61,680 nucleotides of DNA from Scybalocola_A sp900557175. GTDB lineage: Bacteria; Bacillota; Clostridia; Lachnospirales; Lachnospiraceae. This document shows, one piece after another, positions 25,425 through 33,681 of this stretch. The notes beneath the pieces were generated by a model, which saw only the letters and a program-made list of their open reading frames with translations, ran no database searches and had not been told where the DNA came from. Each line of letters starts with the position of its first letter. The first letter of the stretch is position 1. Position numbers and translations under genes: made by a program. The DNA lies in NCBI GenBank assembly GCA_937890745.1, contig CALADH010000045.1:1-61680 (forward strand), read 5' to 3'.

Positions 25425-27741
25425 TTTTATTATTTTTTTCCTGAAGCGCTCTGAAAACTTTTTCCGGTGTTATTGGAAGACTTCGCATATTAATGCCGGC
25501 TGCATTTCTTATTGCATCGGCAATTGCCGGTGCCGGTGTATTGACAACAATCTCACCGATTGATTTTGCACCGTAAGGGCCTGACGGCTCGTAGCTTGAT
25601 TCAAAGTCCACGCGGATTTTTGAAAAATCGACGCGGGACGGAATTTTATACTGCATGAAGGAATCCGTCATCATCTTTCCCTTATCACTGTAGCAGACAT
25701 CCTCGTACATTGCAAGACCGATACCCTGGGCAATACCGCCCTCCGTCTGTACCTTCGCAAGATTTGCATTGATAACTGTACCGCAGTCAACAACAGCCAC
25801 ATAATCCAGAAGTTCATACTTTCCTGTTTCCAAATCAACTTCAACCTCGGCAAAACCGGCCATTAAAGGCGGCGGCGATGTCGGACTTGAATAAAAACCT
25901 GTACCGTTTAAATAATTGCCTGCAATGCCGCCGGCACAGCCGACAGCAATCTCATCCAATGTCACAAAACGGCTTGTGGCAACTTCAATCACCTTTTCAC
26001 CTGTAAAAAAGAATTTTTTCGGATTAAAAGGCGCTTCCCTGTCTCCATACTTTTCAGGATCAATAATTCTTGCACCCTCATAAATAATTTTATTTTTAAG
26101 GGTTGTCGCCGCATTTAATACAGCCATACCTGCAACATAAGTCGAGCTTGACGCATAAGAACCCGGATCAAACGGCGATACATCAGTATCGACCTGTGCA
26201 ACGATAAACTTATCCATATCGGCAAGCAATGTTTCTGCCGCAATCTGCGTCAAAATTGTATCACAGCCTGTCCCCATATCTGTTGCACCGATTTTTAATG
26301 TATAGTAACCGCCGTCATTTAACTTAATTTCTGCTGAGGACACATCAACATTTGAAATACCGGAGCCCTGCATGGCAATTGCCATACCAACGCCGCGCAC
26401 CTTCGTGTCACTGACCTTTTTCATCGGATATTTTTCATCCCAGCCAATCATCTCTTTACCGCGGACAATACAGCGGTCAAGGGCACAGCTTGTCAGCGGC
26501 TCGCCATAATATCCTCTCATAATTTCGCCGAAACGCAACATATTTTTCTCACGGATCAGGCTGGCATCCATACCAAGCTTAATGGCAAGCTCGTTGACTG
26601 CCGACTCAAGTGCAAATTGTCCCTGCGTTGCGCCGTAACCTCTAAATGCCCCGCCCGGCATCATGTTTGTATAAACAGTCTGCCATTTAAAACGGAAAGC
26701 TTCTGCCTGATTGTACAGCGGGATAGATTTATGTCCCACAAGACCGATGGTCGTTGTGCCATGCTCGCCATAAGCGCCCTGATTGGATAAAACATCAATT
26801 TCAATCGCCCGGATATGGCCGTCCTTCATTGCGCCGACTTTCGCGCGCACTGACATCTGATGACGGCTGTTGGATGCCATGAAAGTCTCTTTACGGCTGT
26901 AAATCATCTTTGCAGGAAGTCCTGTCTTCATCGTTACAATTGCCGGATAAAATTCCGATACAACCGTCTGTTTTGCACCAAAACCGCCGCCGATTCTCGG
27001 CTTTACGACACGGATTCTTGTCTGCGGAATACCAAGCGCCCTTGAAAGCTGGCGGCGCACATGAAACGGCACCTGCGTCGATGTCACACATACAAGGCGG
27101 TCATTGTGATCTAGATATGTATATGTCCTGAATGTTTCCATCATGGACTGCTCCTGCGCCTGAACCTCATAAGTTCCCTCAACAATAACATCGCTGGCTG
27201 CAAACTCTGCATCCACATCACCGGCGCTTTCTTCACCGTAAGTTAAAAGATTTCTCTCCGGCGCCGTATTACAAAATTTTGCATTGATATAATCCTTTTC
27301 CATATGAACAACGGATTCATTGTCAATGGCTGTCTTATAATCAAGTACAGGCGTTAATACCTCATAATCAACCTTAATCATACGAAGCGCCTGACGCGCG
27401 GCCTTTTCATTGGAGGCACCGACAAGGGCAACTTCATCGCCGACATAGCGAACATACTCATCTAATATTTTGCGGTCATACGGAGACGGCTCCGGATATG
27501 TCTGTCCGGCCTTTGTAAAACGGATATCCGGCATATCTTTATATGTGAGCACACATTCAACGCCTTTGACAAGCTTTGCCTTTGACACATCAATATCTCT
27601 GATGCGAGCATAAGGGTGAGGGCTTCGAAGTGCCAGTACAACAAGACACTCTCTTGGCGCTAAATCATCTGTATAAAGAGGCTTGCCCTTCACAAGAGAC
27701 ATGCCGTCAACCTTTCTTACCGGCTTGCTGATATATCTCAT
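25420..27741 (-). CDS. molybdenum hydroxylase, molybdopterin-binding large subunit (xanthine dehydrogenase family)
   Basis: The 773-residue protein is a full Mo-cofactor subunit. It has the N-terminal domain ending in YEVQAQEQSMME, the cofactor motifs RIGGGFGAKQ and GGAFRGYGATQGQFALES, the QGSGISNVDVSSAEI and GATDMGTGCDTI segments, and the C-terminal GAKSIGEIVVNTPAPAIADAI with the catalytic glutamate. Such enzymes hydroxylate purines or other N-heterocycles. The nearby yqeB, yqeC, selD and yedF suggest a selenium-dependent (cyanide-labile Se) enzyme. Its ATG overlaps the stop of the 2Fe-2S subunit by four bases. Substrate (xanthine, purine, nicotinate) cannot be told. Confidence 0.94.
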   Translation of the reverse strand: MRYISKPVRKVDGMSLVKGKPLYTDDLAPRECLVVLALRSPHPYARIRDIDVSKAKLVKGVECVLTYKDMPDIRFTKAGQTYPEPSPYDRKILDEYVRYVGDEVALVGASNEKAARQALRMIKVDYEVLTPVLDYKTAIDNESVVHMEKDYINAKFCNTAPERNLLTYGEESAGDVDAEFAASDVIVEGTYEVQAQEQSMMETFRTYTYLDHNDRLVCVTSTQVPFHVRRQLSRALGIPQTRIRVVKPRIGGGFGAKQTVVSEFYPAIVTMKTGLPAKMIYSRKETFMASNSRHQMSVRAKVGAMKDGHIRAIEIDVLSNQGAYGEHGTTTIGLVGHKSIPLYNQAEAFRFKWQTVYTNMMPGGAFRGYGATQGQFALESAVNELAIKLGMDASLIREKNMLRFGEIMRGYYGEPLTSCALDRCIVRGKEMIGWDEKYPMKKVSDTKVRGVGMAIAMQGSGISNVDVSSAEIKLNDGGYYTLKIGATDMGTGCDTILTQIAAETLLADMDKFIVAQVDTDVSPFDPGSYASSSTYVAGMAVLNAATTLKNKIIYEGARIIDPEKYGDREAPFNPKKFFFTGEKVIEVATSRFVTLDEIAVGCAGGIAGNYLNGTGFYSSPTSPPPLMAGFAEVEVDLETGKYELLDYVAVVDCGTVINANLAKVQTEGGIAQGIGLAMYEDVCYSDKGKMMTDSFMQYKIPSRVDFSKIRVDFESSYEPSGPYGAKSIGEIVVNTPAPAIADAIRNAAGINMRSLPITPEKVFRALQEKNNKM

Positions 27742-28190
27742 GCTTCCACCTCCATATACTTTTTAATGGCGCGAAGCTGCGCCATATAACCTGTACAGCG
27801 GCATAAATTTCCCGCGAGATAATGTTTAATCTCATCCTCTGTCGGGTTTTTAAGCTCTTTTTTCATCGCAATCACATTCATAAGAAGGCCAGGAGAGCAA
27901 AAGCCGCACTGGTCTGCGCCCTCGTCTACAAGCAGTGAACCGATAAGCTCTGCTTCCTCCTGAACACCCTCAAGAGTTGTCACACACCGGTTATTGCAGC
28001 GCATCGCCGGCACAGAACATGAAAGCACCGGCTTTTCATCAAGCCATACAGTACAAAGGCCGCAGTTTGTCGTCTCGCAGCCGCACTTAACGCTCTTAAA
28101 TCCGGCTTTTCTTAACACGTCAAAAAGCATCGCATCTGCATCACAGTGAATCTTTGTCTTTTTTCCGTTAATGGTTATGTGAATAATCAT
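27738..28190 (-). CDS. molybdenum hydroxylase, 2Fe-2S subunit
   Basis: This 150-residue subunit has the plant-type 2Fe-2S motif CGCETTNCGLCTVW followed by CSVPAM, and the helical second-cluster motifs CGFCSPGLLM and CRCTGY. It passes electrons from the molybdenum centre to FAD. The ATG at 28190 is chosen because it makes an ATGA overlap with the FAD-subunit stop; it gives the usual start MIIHITING. Confidence 0.96.
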   Translation of the reverse strand: MIIHITINGKKTKIHCDADAMLFDVLRKAGFKSVKCGCETTNCGLCTVWLDEKPVLSCSVPAMRCNNRCVTTLEGVQEEAELIGSLLVDEGADQCGFCSPGLLMNVIAMKKELKNPTEDEIKHYLAGNLCRCTGYMAQLRAIKKYMEVEA

Positions 28191-28987
28191 ACAGCCACCT
28201 CCAAAATTGCACGCGAAAGGAGAACCTTCGCCATCGCACATCTGTATTCCGAAGATGCGCGCATATTTGTCGAAAATGCCACTTCTTCTTCAAGAAGCGC
28301 CTGAGCCTTTTGAATCACAGCTTCACTTTTAAGGTCCGCACAGTTTTCAGACAGCCATACGGATGTTCTTTCTGCAATCACAGCCTTTCCCGAACGGGCG
28401 CCGACAGTCACGCGGACATTCCCGTCTGTTTTTGAAAGTGCGAGATTGACAATCGGAAAATCCGCCTCGGCATTGCGAAGCATCTGATAGCTTGCCTTTG
28501 CCCCGTTTTTCTTAATTACAATCTTTTCAATAATATCTTTTTTATACGGCATCTTCATAAAATCAGCCAGTGCCACCGCACCTGCCTTATAAAGCACAAC
28601 TGTCGCATCTAATGCCAAAAGCGGTGTCAGAAAATCGGAAAATCCGAACCGGCTGTAGACAGAGCCGCCGACAGTCACTGTATTTCTGAACTGTGTACCG
28701 ATAATCGGTGCCACACAGCGGCTTAAAACACCCGAAAAGTTTTCAAGAAGCAGACTGCTTGTCTCTACACTTCTGTAAGAAGTCATGGCGCCGATTTCTA
28801 TCGCATCGTCCGTCTCACGAATATAGTCAAGACCGCAGTCACTTAAATCCACAGCTGTATTGATACGCCGCTGTCCCATCTTAAGCCACGCACAGCCGCC
28901 GAGAATACAGTTTGTGTTTTTCGCTGTCAGTATTTTATACGCCTCGTCTAAATTTTGAGGCATGGCATACTCTTTTGCAGTAAACAT
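28187..28987 (-). CDS. molybdenum hydroxylase, FAD-binding subunit
   Basis: The 266-residue protein matches the CoxM/XdhB FAD subunit: LGGCAWLKMG at the FAD pyrophosphate loop, VGGSVYSRFGFSDFLTPLLALDA in the core, and a C-terminal CO dehydrogenase flavoprotein domain. It is the first hydroxylase subunit gene. Order FAD, 2Fe-2S, Mo with 4-base overlaps at both junctions shows a tightly coupled operon. A GGAGG site precedes the ATG, and the Mrp gene ends 27 bases upstream. Confidence 0.94.
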   Translation of the reverse strand: MFTAKEYAMPQNLDEAYKILTAKNTNCILGGCAWLKMGQRRINTAVDLSDCGLDYIRETDDAIEIGAMTSYRSVETSSLLLENFSGVLSRCVAPIIGTQFRNTVTVGGSVYSRFGFSDFLTPLLALDATVVLYKAGAVALADFMKMPYKKDIIEKIVIKKNGAKASYQMLRNAEADFPIVNLALSKTDGNVRVTVGARSGKAVIAERTSVWLSENCADLKSEAVIQKAQALLEEEVAFSTNMRASSEYRCAMAKVLLSRAILEVAV

Positions 28988-29014
28988 CGCTTTCCTCCAT
29001 TAATTGATTATTTA

Positions 29015-29836
29015 TTAAAGCGTTTCAATGTACTTAATCACATCGGCAAGATATTCATTCTCAAAAGCGCCGATATTTCCGGCATCGCAAAGCTTGGCAA
29101 TTTCAGGATCAATAGGAAGTGCCGCATATGCCGGGATACCGAGGCTTTCAGCCGTCTTATCACCTTTGCCCTCGCCGTAAATATAAATCTTTTTGCCGCA
29201 GTCCGGGCATACAAAATAGCTCATATTCTGAACAAGGCCGACAACCGGAATGTTCATCTGCTTTGCCATATTATATGCTTTCTTGACAATCATCTCAACA
29301 AGCTCCTGCGGTGATGTAACAATGACAATACCGTCAACCGGAAGTGACTGGAATACAGTTAAAGGCACATCGCCTGTTCCCGGAGGCATATCCACAAGAA
29401 GATAATCAAGGTCGCCCCAGATAACCTCATTCCAAAACTGCTTTACAACACCTGCAAGCACAGGGCCTCTCCATATTACCGGCGTCTCCTCGCTGTCTAA
29501 AAGCATGTTAATTGAAATAATTTCAATACCTTCCTTTGTCACAGCCGGCATAATGCCCTGCTCGCTGCCAAGCGCCTGCTCATGGACACCGAATACTTTC
29601 GGAATAGACGGGCCTGTAATATCCGCGTCAAGAATGCCGACTCTGTAGCCCTTGCGGCTTAACAAAACAGCTGTCTCTGCAGTAATCAGAGATTTTCCGA
29701 CACCGCCCTTACCGCTGACAACACCGATGACATGCTTTACATTGCTGTATTCATTCGCTGCTACCTTAAAATCCTGTTTTCTTGATTCGCAGTCTGCCTG
29801 ACTGCATGAACTGCAATTTGAATTACATTCGCTCAT
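29015..29836 (-). CDS. Mrp/NBP35-family ATP-binding protein
   Basis: The 273-residue P-loop ATPase has the deviant Walker A GKGGVGKS, the LDADITGPSIPK switch segment, VDMPPGTGD, and the C-terminal CPDCGKK pair that holds a bridging 4Fe-4S cluster. The N-terminus adds a four-cysteine cluster (Cys 4, 8, 11, 16). The family carries and inserts Fe-S clusters. It lies directly upstream of the Fe-S hydroxylase subunits on the same strand and may serve their maturation; clostridia also use such proteins generally. Confidence 0.93.
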   Translation of the reverse strand: MSECNSNCSSCSQADCESRKQDFKVAANEYSNVKHVIGVVSGKGGVGKSLITAETAVLLSRKGYRVGILDADITGPSIPKVFGVHEQALGSEQGIMPAVTKEGIEIISINMLLDSEETPVIWRGPVLAGVVKQFWNEVIWGDLDYLLVDMPPGTGDVPLTVFQSLPVDGIVIVTSPQELVEMIVKKAYNMAKQMNIPVVGLVQNMSYFVCPDCGKKIYIYGEGKGDKTAESLGIPAYAALPIDPEIAKLCDAGNIGAFENEYLADVIKYIETL

Positions 29837-29880
29837 GATTTATCTCTCCTTTAACTTTAGACTTTTTTACCTGTCCGGCA

Positions 29881-31014
29881 CTAAAGTGCCAAAAAAGATT
29901 TCATTAATATGATATGGCCGCCGCCAAATATACAGCGTCCGGCAAAGTGCTCTGACGGCCTTCCATCGCGATAATGAATTGCCGCATACTCACGGAATTC
30001 AATATCGTCCTTAACCCTGACTTCTCTGTAAAAAGCAGTCACATAAGCTTCTTCGGTCAAAATTCCTGTAAAATCGCCGTCATCTTCACTAATATTTAAT
30101 GATATCATAGAATCCATCATACACGCAAGGTGTTTTATGCCGTTTTCATCCGGACTTCCACAGTAAAATATATGGCCGCCGGCCGGATCATAAAAATATT
30201 CCCCGTCTTCATCATACAGATACGCACAAATCTGCTTATATTTGCCGTCAGCGCCAAAAAATAATACTTTCTCTCTGCCGTCACCACACACACGGCCATA
30301 AAAACCGCCGGCACCATCCTGTACAAAAGCAAGCATCCCATCCGACATCGTATCTGCCTTAAAAACCGTCTCAAACGGCAGCCGCGCATCCGTCTTTACC
30401 GAAGTAATAAATGCGCCGACATCTGTTCTGAACACTTCTTCTTTTCCCGGAATGCAAAGCATGACGCGCTGCCCGTCCTGTTCATAGATTTTTACAGTCT
30501 CTAAAAGCTCGTGAAACCGTCCGTCCTTTACCGGATACTTTTTACCCGCTTTCATATCATACACATAGCAAAGGTTCATGTATCTGCCGCCGCATGTCAT
30601 ACCCCAGCCGGTGACATAAGCTTCATCCGCCATGACTTCATCTGTCACAAGAAGATGACTTTCATCGAGAATATAAAGGCTTAATACCTCGCCCTCAGCA
30701 TCAAGCAGAACATCCTCGCCAATCTTCCATGTTCGCTTATCAATCTTTCTCAAACGTACTCTGTAATCATCAAGGACATTCACGGCATAAAAAAAATCTC
30801 TGTTTTGTCCGTATGTCTGAAATGATTCATAAAGTCTTGTATAGTCAAGCTCTATCAGCGGTGTTATCTTTCCCTCATTAAAATCATAACGTTCAAGCAC
30901 ACATTTATTTTTAGTCTCATCTTTTCTGTCAATCGCATAAACCATGGACTCTGCCTTAATTTCAAGTATTTCAATTTCTCTGTCAAATACATCTGTTAAG
31001 TTTATCAACGCCAT
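29881..31014 (-). CDS. hypothetical protein, 377 aa, beta-rich
   Basis: I do not recognise this family. The protein has no signal peptide or membrane helix and alternates short hydrophobic strands with Asp/Gly turns, including several LYILDESHLLV-, CAYLYDEDGEYF- and IFYCGSPDE-like repeats that suggest a beta-propeller. The ATG at 31014 follows GAGGAG. It forms a two-gene unit with the small protein upstream (11-base gap) and is followed by Mrp after 44 bases. A sensor or scaffold role is only a guess. Confidence 0.7.
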   Translation of the reverse strand: MALINLTDVFDREIEILEIKAESMVYAIDRKDETKNKCVLERYDFNEGKITPLIELDYTRLYESFQTYGQNRDFFYAVNVLDDYRVRLRKIDKRTWKIGEDVLLDAEGEVLSLYILDESHLLVTDEVMADEAYVTGWGMTCGGRYMNLCYVYDMKAGKKYPVKDGRFHELLETVKIYEQDGQRVMLCIPGKEEVFRTDVGAFITSVKTDARLPFETVFKADTMSDGMLAFVQDGAGGFYGRVCGDGREKVLFFGADGKYKQICAYLYDEDGEYFYDPAGGHIFYCGSPDENGIKHLACMMDSMISLNISEDDGDFTGILTEEAYVTAFYREVRVKDDIEFREYAAIHYRDGRPSEHFAGRCIFGGGHIILMKSFLAL

Positions 31015-31025
31015 ATCTGTTCTCC

Positions 31026-31268
31026 TCAGTCTTCAAATTCACACCATACCGTCCAAAGTGCGCCCTCGTCAATAATTTCACTGACAACACCCCGATTTGT
31101 TTTAAGACGGTCTTTTGCCGGAATATTGCCCGACATCGCAAGCGCCGGATTAATTGTATAATAATAAACTCTCCCTGCAAGTGTCTGCAGCATTGATTCA
31201 TCGACAGTAATTTCATCGCCGACATGCACCAAGTCCGGGCGCTCCATTCTGAAATCAATTCTTTTCAT
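31026..31268 (-). CDS. small hypothetical protein, 80 aa
   Basis: The start is placed at the second of two adjacent ATGs (31268), six bases after GGAGG. The protein is cytoplasmic, has no cysteine pattern and reads MKRIDFRMERPDLVHVGDE at its start and GALWTVWCEFED at its end; VGDEITV and SEIIDEG suggest a small beta-barrel. It precedes the 377-residue unknown gene by 11 bases and is likely cotranscribed. Confidence 0.7.
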   Translation of the reverse strand: MKRIDFRMERPDLVHVGDEITVDESMLQTLAGRVYYYTINPALAMSGNIPAKDRLKTNRGVVSEIIDEGALWTVWCEFED

Positions 31269-31311
31269 CATATTCCTCCTGAAACCGCAACGCAGCTTTC
31301 TTATCATAACA

Positions 31312-31337
31312 AAACCCCTGAAAAGCATCAGGGGTTT
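31312..31337 (-). terminator. terminator after Nudix gene
   Basis: AAACCCCTGA and TCAGGGGTTT form a perfect 10-bp stem with a 6-base loop, ending in TTTT on the minus strand, 11 bases after the Nudix stop. Confidence 0.8.
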
Positions 31338-31347
31338 AACTTCGGGC

Positions 31348-31800
31348 TTAAAAATACTTTTTATTACCCCAAAGGTTACTTCTTTTAAGTTCAAGATACT
31401 CGTCGTAAGCTTTTTCAAGAATCTGCTTTTCATTAGAAAACTTCAGCAGATGATAGGCTTCATGAAACTTATAGTACCCCGAATCAAGAAAATATTCTTC
31501 ACGTTGTGGTTTACTGTAATAGCTATCTGAAATCATTAAATACCAGTGTACATCCTTGACAATCGTATCACTGGCCGTATTAAAGGTATACTGGCTCTTA
31601 CCCACATATTTAATAATTGATGCGCCAACGCCCGTTTCTTCTTTCACCTCACGGAGAGCCGTCTCATTAAACGCTTCGCCGGCCTCGACAGTTCCCTTTG
31701 GCAAAACCCAGCCTTCATACTTATTTTTATAATTTTTATAAAGAAGAAGAATCTTGCCTCTGAAAATAACCACACCGCCACAGCTCGTTGCTTCAATCAT
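31348..31800 (-). CDS. Nudix hydrolase
   Basis: The 150-residue protein has a complete Nudix box, GTVEAGEAFNETALREVKEE followed by TGV, which binds Mg2+ and cleaves nucleoside diphosphate-linked substrates. An N-terminal SCGGVVIFRGKILLLY strand pair is typical of the MutT/Ap4A branch. AGGAGG precedes the ATG. It has its own promoter (31841-31869) and terminator. The substrate cannot be predicted. Confidence 0.93.
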   Translation of the reverse strand: MIEATSCGGVVIFRGKILLLYKNYKNKYEGWVLPKGTVEAGEAFNETALREVKEETGVGASIIKYVGKSQYTFNTASDTIVKDVHWYLMISDSYYSKPQREEYFLDSGYYKFHEAYHLLKFSNEKQILEKAYDEYLELKRSNLWGNKKYF

Positions 31801-31840
31801 TGCAATGCCTCCTGTACATTTGGTGTGTAAATATGGTATA

Positions 31841-31869
31841 AGTATACCTCTTTTCAGCCTCTAATACAA
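31841..31869 (-). promoter_or_regulatory. promoter of Nudix gene
   Basis: TTGTAT (31869-31864) and TATACT (31846-31841) are 17 bases apart on the minus strand in the gap between the penicillin-binding protein and Nudix genes. Confidence 0.65.
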
Positions 31870-31893
31870 TACCCGCCGCTGATTATTCAATAA

Positions 31894-33681
31894 TTATTTC
31901 ACGTATTGTGCAAAGAGCTGACGGGCAATCGGCACTGCCACTGTTGAACTGCTTTCGCTTGAATTTTCAACAAGAACACAAATCGCAATCTGAGGCTTTT
32001 CTGCCGGTGCATAGCCGACAAACCATGCATTATTTCCGGCACTTTCAGTTTCTGCCGTACCTGTCTTTCCTGCAACACTGTAGCCCAGTCCCGATAATGA
32101 TGTGGCCGTGCCTTCATTAACAACTGACTGCATCAGTTCCGAAAGCTTTGCCGCCTCAGCTGTCGTCATCATCTCACCGACACTTTTCGGATTGTGAATC
32201 GATACTGCACCGCCATCAGCATTTTCAATCTCATCAACAAGATATGGCTCCATCAGCACGCCGCCGTTGGCGATCGCACTCGTAATCATCGCCATATGCA
32301 TCGGCGTCACTGTTGTGCGTCCCTGTCCGATTGCTGTCGCGCCGGTTTCCCAGTCTGTTGCATCTGAAGCTAAATTAAAGCTGCTCTTTCCTGTCGGGAA
32401 ATCCGTCGGCAGGCTCTTATTAAAATAAAGCTGCTCTGCAAGGTTTGTCCACTTTGTCTTATCTAAAGAAAGTCCCATATTGGCAAAAGACGCATTGCAC
32501 GAATTGGCAAAGGACGCCTTAAAGCCTTCATAGCCGTGGGCTGTGTTGGCATAGCAGGCAAGATTTGCCTGTCCAGCCCCTGTGCTCAGCGGAATACCGC
32601 CGTAACAGCTGTATGCATAATTTTCATAATCCGAATGCTCTCTCATATATTCAAGCGCTGTCACAATCTTAAATATAGATCCTGGTGCAAATAAGCCATT
32701 GGTCGCCTGATTCAAAAGCACCTTACTGTTTTTATCTGAAATAATCAACTCATAATTAACCTTCAGCGTATTCGGATCATAGTCAGGCTTTGAAACCATC
32801 GCAAGCACCTTGCCGGTGGACGGCTCAATCGCCACAACAACACCATTTTGATTGCCTAGGGCGTTATAGGCTGTCTGCTGCAGGGCAACATCCAATGTCG
32901 TAATCATATTGTCACCCAGATTTTTCTCACCTTTAAGTTCATTGTACGCTTTCTTTACCGGATTAATATTGGAAGAAAGCAAATCAAAATCATTGCTGGA
33001 CTCAAGACCTGATTTATTAATTTCGCTTGTACCGACAACATGGGCAAATATGTTTTTAAAAGGATAACTTCTCGTCTCATTGCCCTCGCCGTCCACAAGC
33101 GTCTCTGCCAGTACTGTGCCGTCAGAAGCTAAAATCTTACCCCGCGTCACCTTATCGCTGAGTTTTGCAATACGCAGATTGCTCGGCTGATTAATAAACT
33201 CATCACTTTTATAGACATCAAAATATACAATGTAGCCGATCATCAGCACAAAAACAACCACAATTGAGTACATCACCTTCATAATCTGACGGTTTGTCTT
33301 TTTCTTATCCGGTATTTCACCTGCCGGCACATCATAACGACCGTCATCCTCACGGTAATTATAGCCGTTATCAGCTTCATACCGGCCGCTGTCACCATGG
33401 ACATCGCTGTAACTGCCGTCATCATAACCGCCGTCTGTATAACCGCTATCATCATAACCGCCGTCTGTATAGCCGCTATCATTGTAATCGCCGTCTGTAT
33501 AAACGCCGTCATCATAACCATCGCTTGTATAACTGCTGTCACTGTAACTATCGTAATCATCGTCCGGCGCATCATAAGCATCATAGCTGCTGTCGAGTTC
33601 AATATGAAAATCTTCCTGCCCCTGTGAATGCTTTTTCACATTTCTTGGCTGACTATGCATTTCTTCGTGTCTTTTTCTCAA
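31894..33681 (-). CDS. class B penicillin-binding protein (PbpA/FtsI-type transpeptidase) with acidic Tyr-repeat tail
   Basis: The 595-residue protein has a cytoplasmic N-terminal tail of ~130 residues rich in Tyr, Asp, Ser and Gly, one membrane helix (about 134-154) and an extracellular transpeptidase domain with SIFK (Ser335-Lys338), SCN (394-396) and KTG (539-541). It cross-links peptidoglycan. The tail holds tandem decapeptides of the form YTDGGYDDSG. The start is a TTG at 33681 with GGGAGG nine bases upstream; it overlaps the SEDS gene by 29 bases. The pairing with the upstream SEDS polymerase is the usual glycosyltransferase/transpeptidase unit for elongation, division or sporulation septa. 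Confidence 0.93.
   Translation of the reverse strand: MRKRHEEMHSQPRNVKKHSQGQEDFHIELDSSYDAYDAPDDDYDSYSDSSYTSDGYDDGVYTDGDYNDSGYTDGGYDDSGYTDGGYDDGSYSDVHGDSGRYEADNGYNYREDDGRYDVPAGEIPDKKKTNRQIMKVMYSIVVVFVLMIGYIVYFDVYKSDEFINQPSNLRIAKLSDKVTRGKILASDGTVLAETLVDGEGNETRSYPFKNIFAHVVGTSEINKSGLESSNDFDLLSSNINPVKKAYNELKGEKNLGDNMITTLDVALQQTAYNALGNQNGVVVAIEPSTGKVLAMVSKPDYDPNTLKVNYELIISDKNSKVLLNQATNGLFAPGSIFKIVTALEYMREHSDYENYAYSCYGGIPLSTGAGQANLACYANTAHGYEGFKASFANSCNASFANMGLSLDKTKWTNLAEQLYFNKSLPTDFPTGKSSFNLASDATDWETGATAIGQGRTTVTPMHMAMITSAIANGGVLMEPYLVDEIENADGGAVSIHNPKSVGEMMTTAEAAKLSELMQSVVNEGTATSLSGLGYSVAGKTGTAETESAGNNAWFVGYAPAEKPQIAICVLVENSSESSSTVAVPIARQLFAQYVK
33382..33531. repeat. tandem 30-bp coding repeat in the penicillin-binding protein tail
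   Basis: Codons 51-100 encode about five decapeptides with tyrosine at positions 1 and 6 (YTDGDYNDSG, YTDGGYDDSG, YTDGGYDDGS and degenerate copies). The three central copies (33412-33501) are nearly identical at DNA level, so copy number may vary between strains by slippage. Confidence 0.85.
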
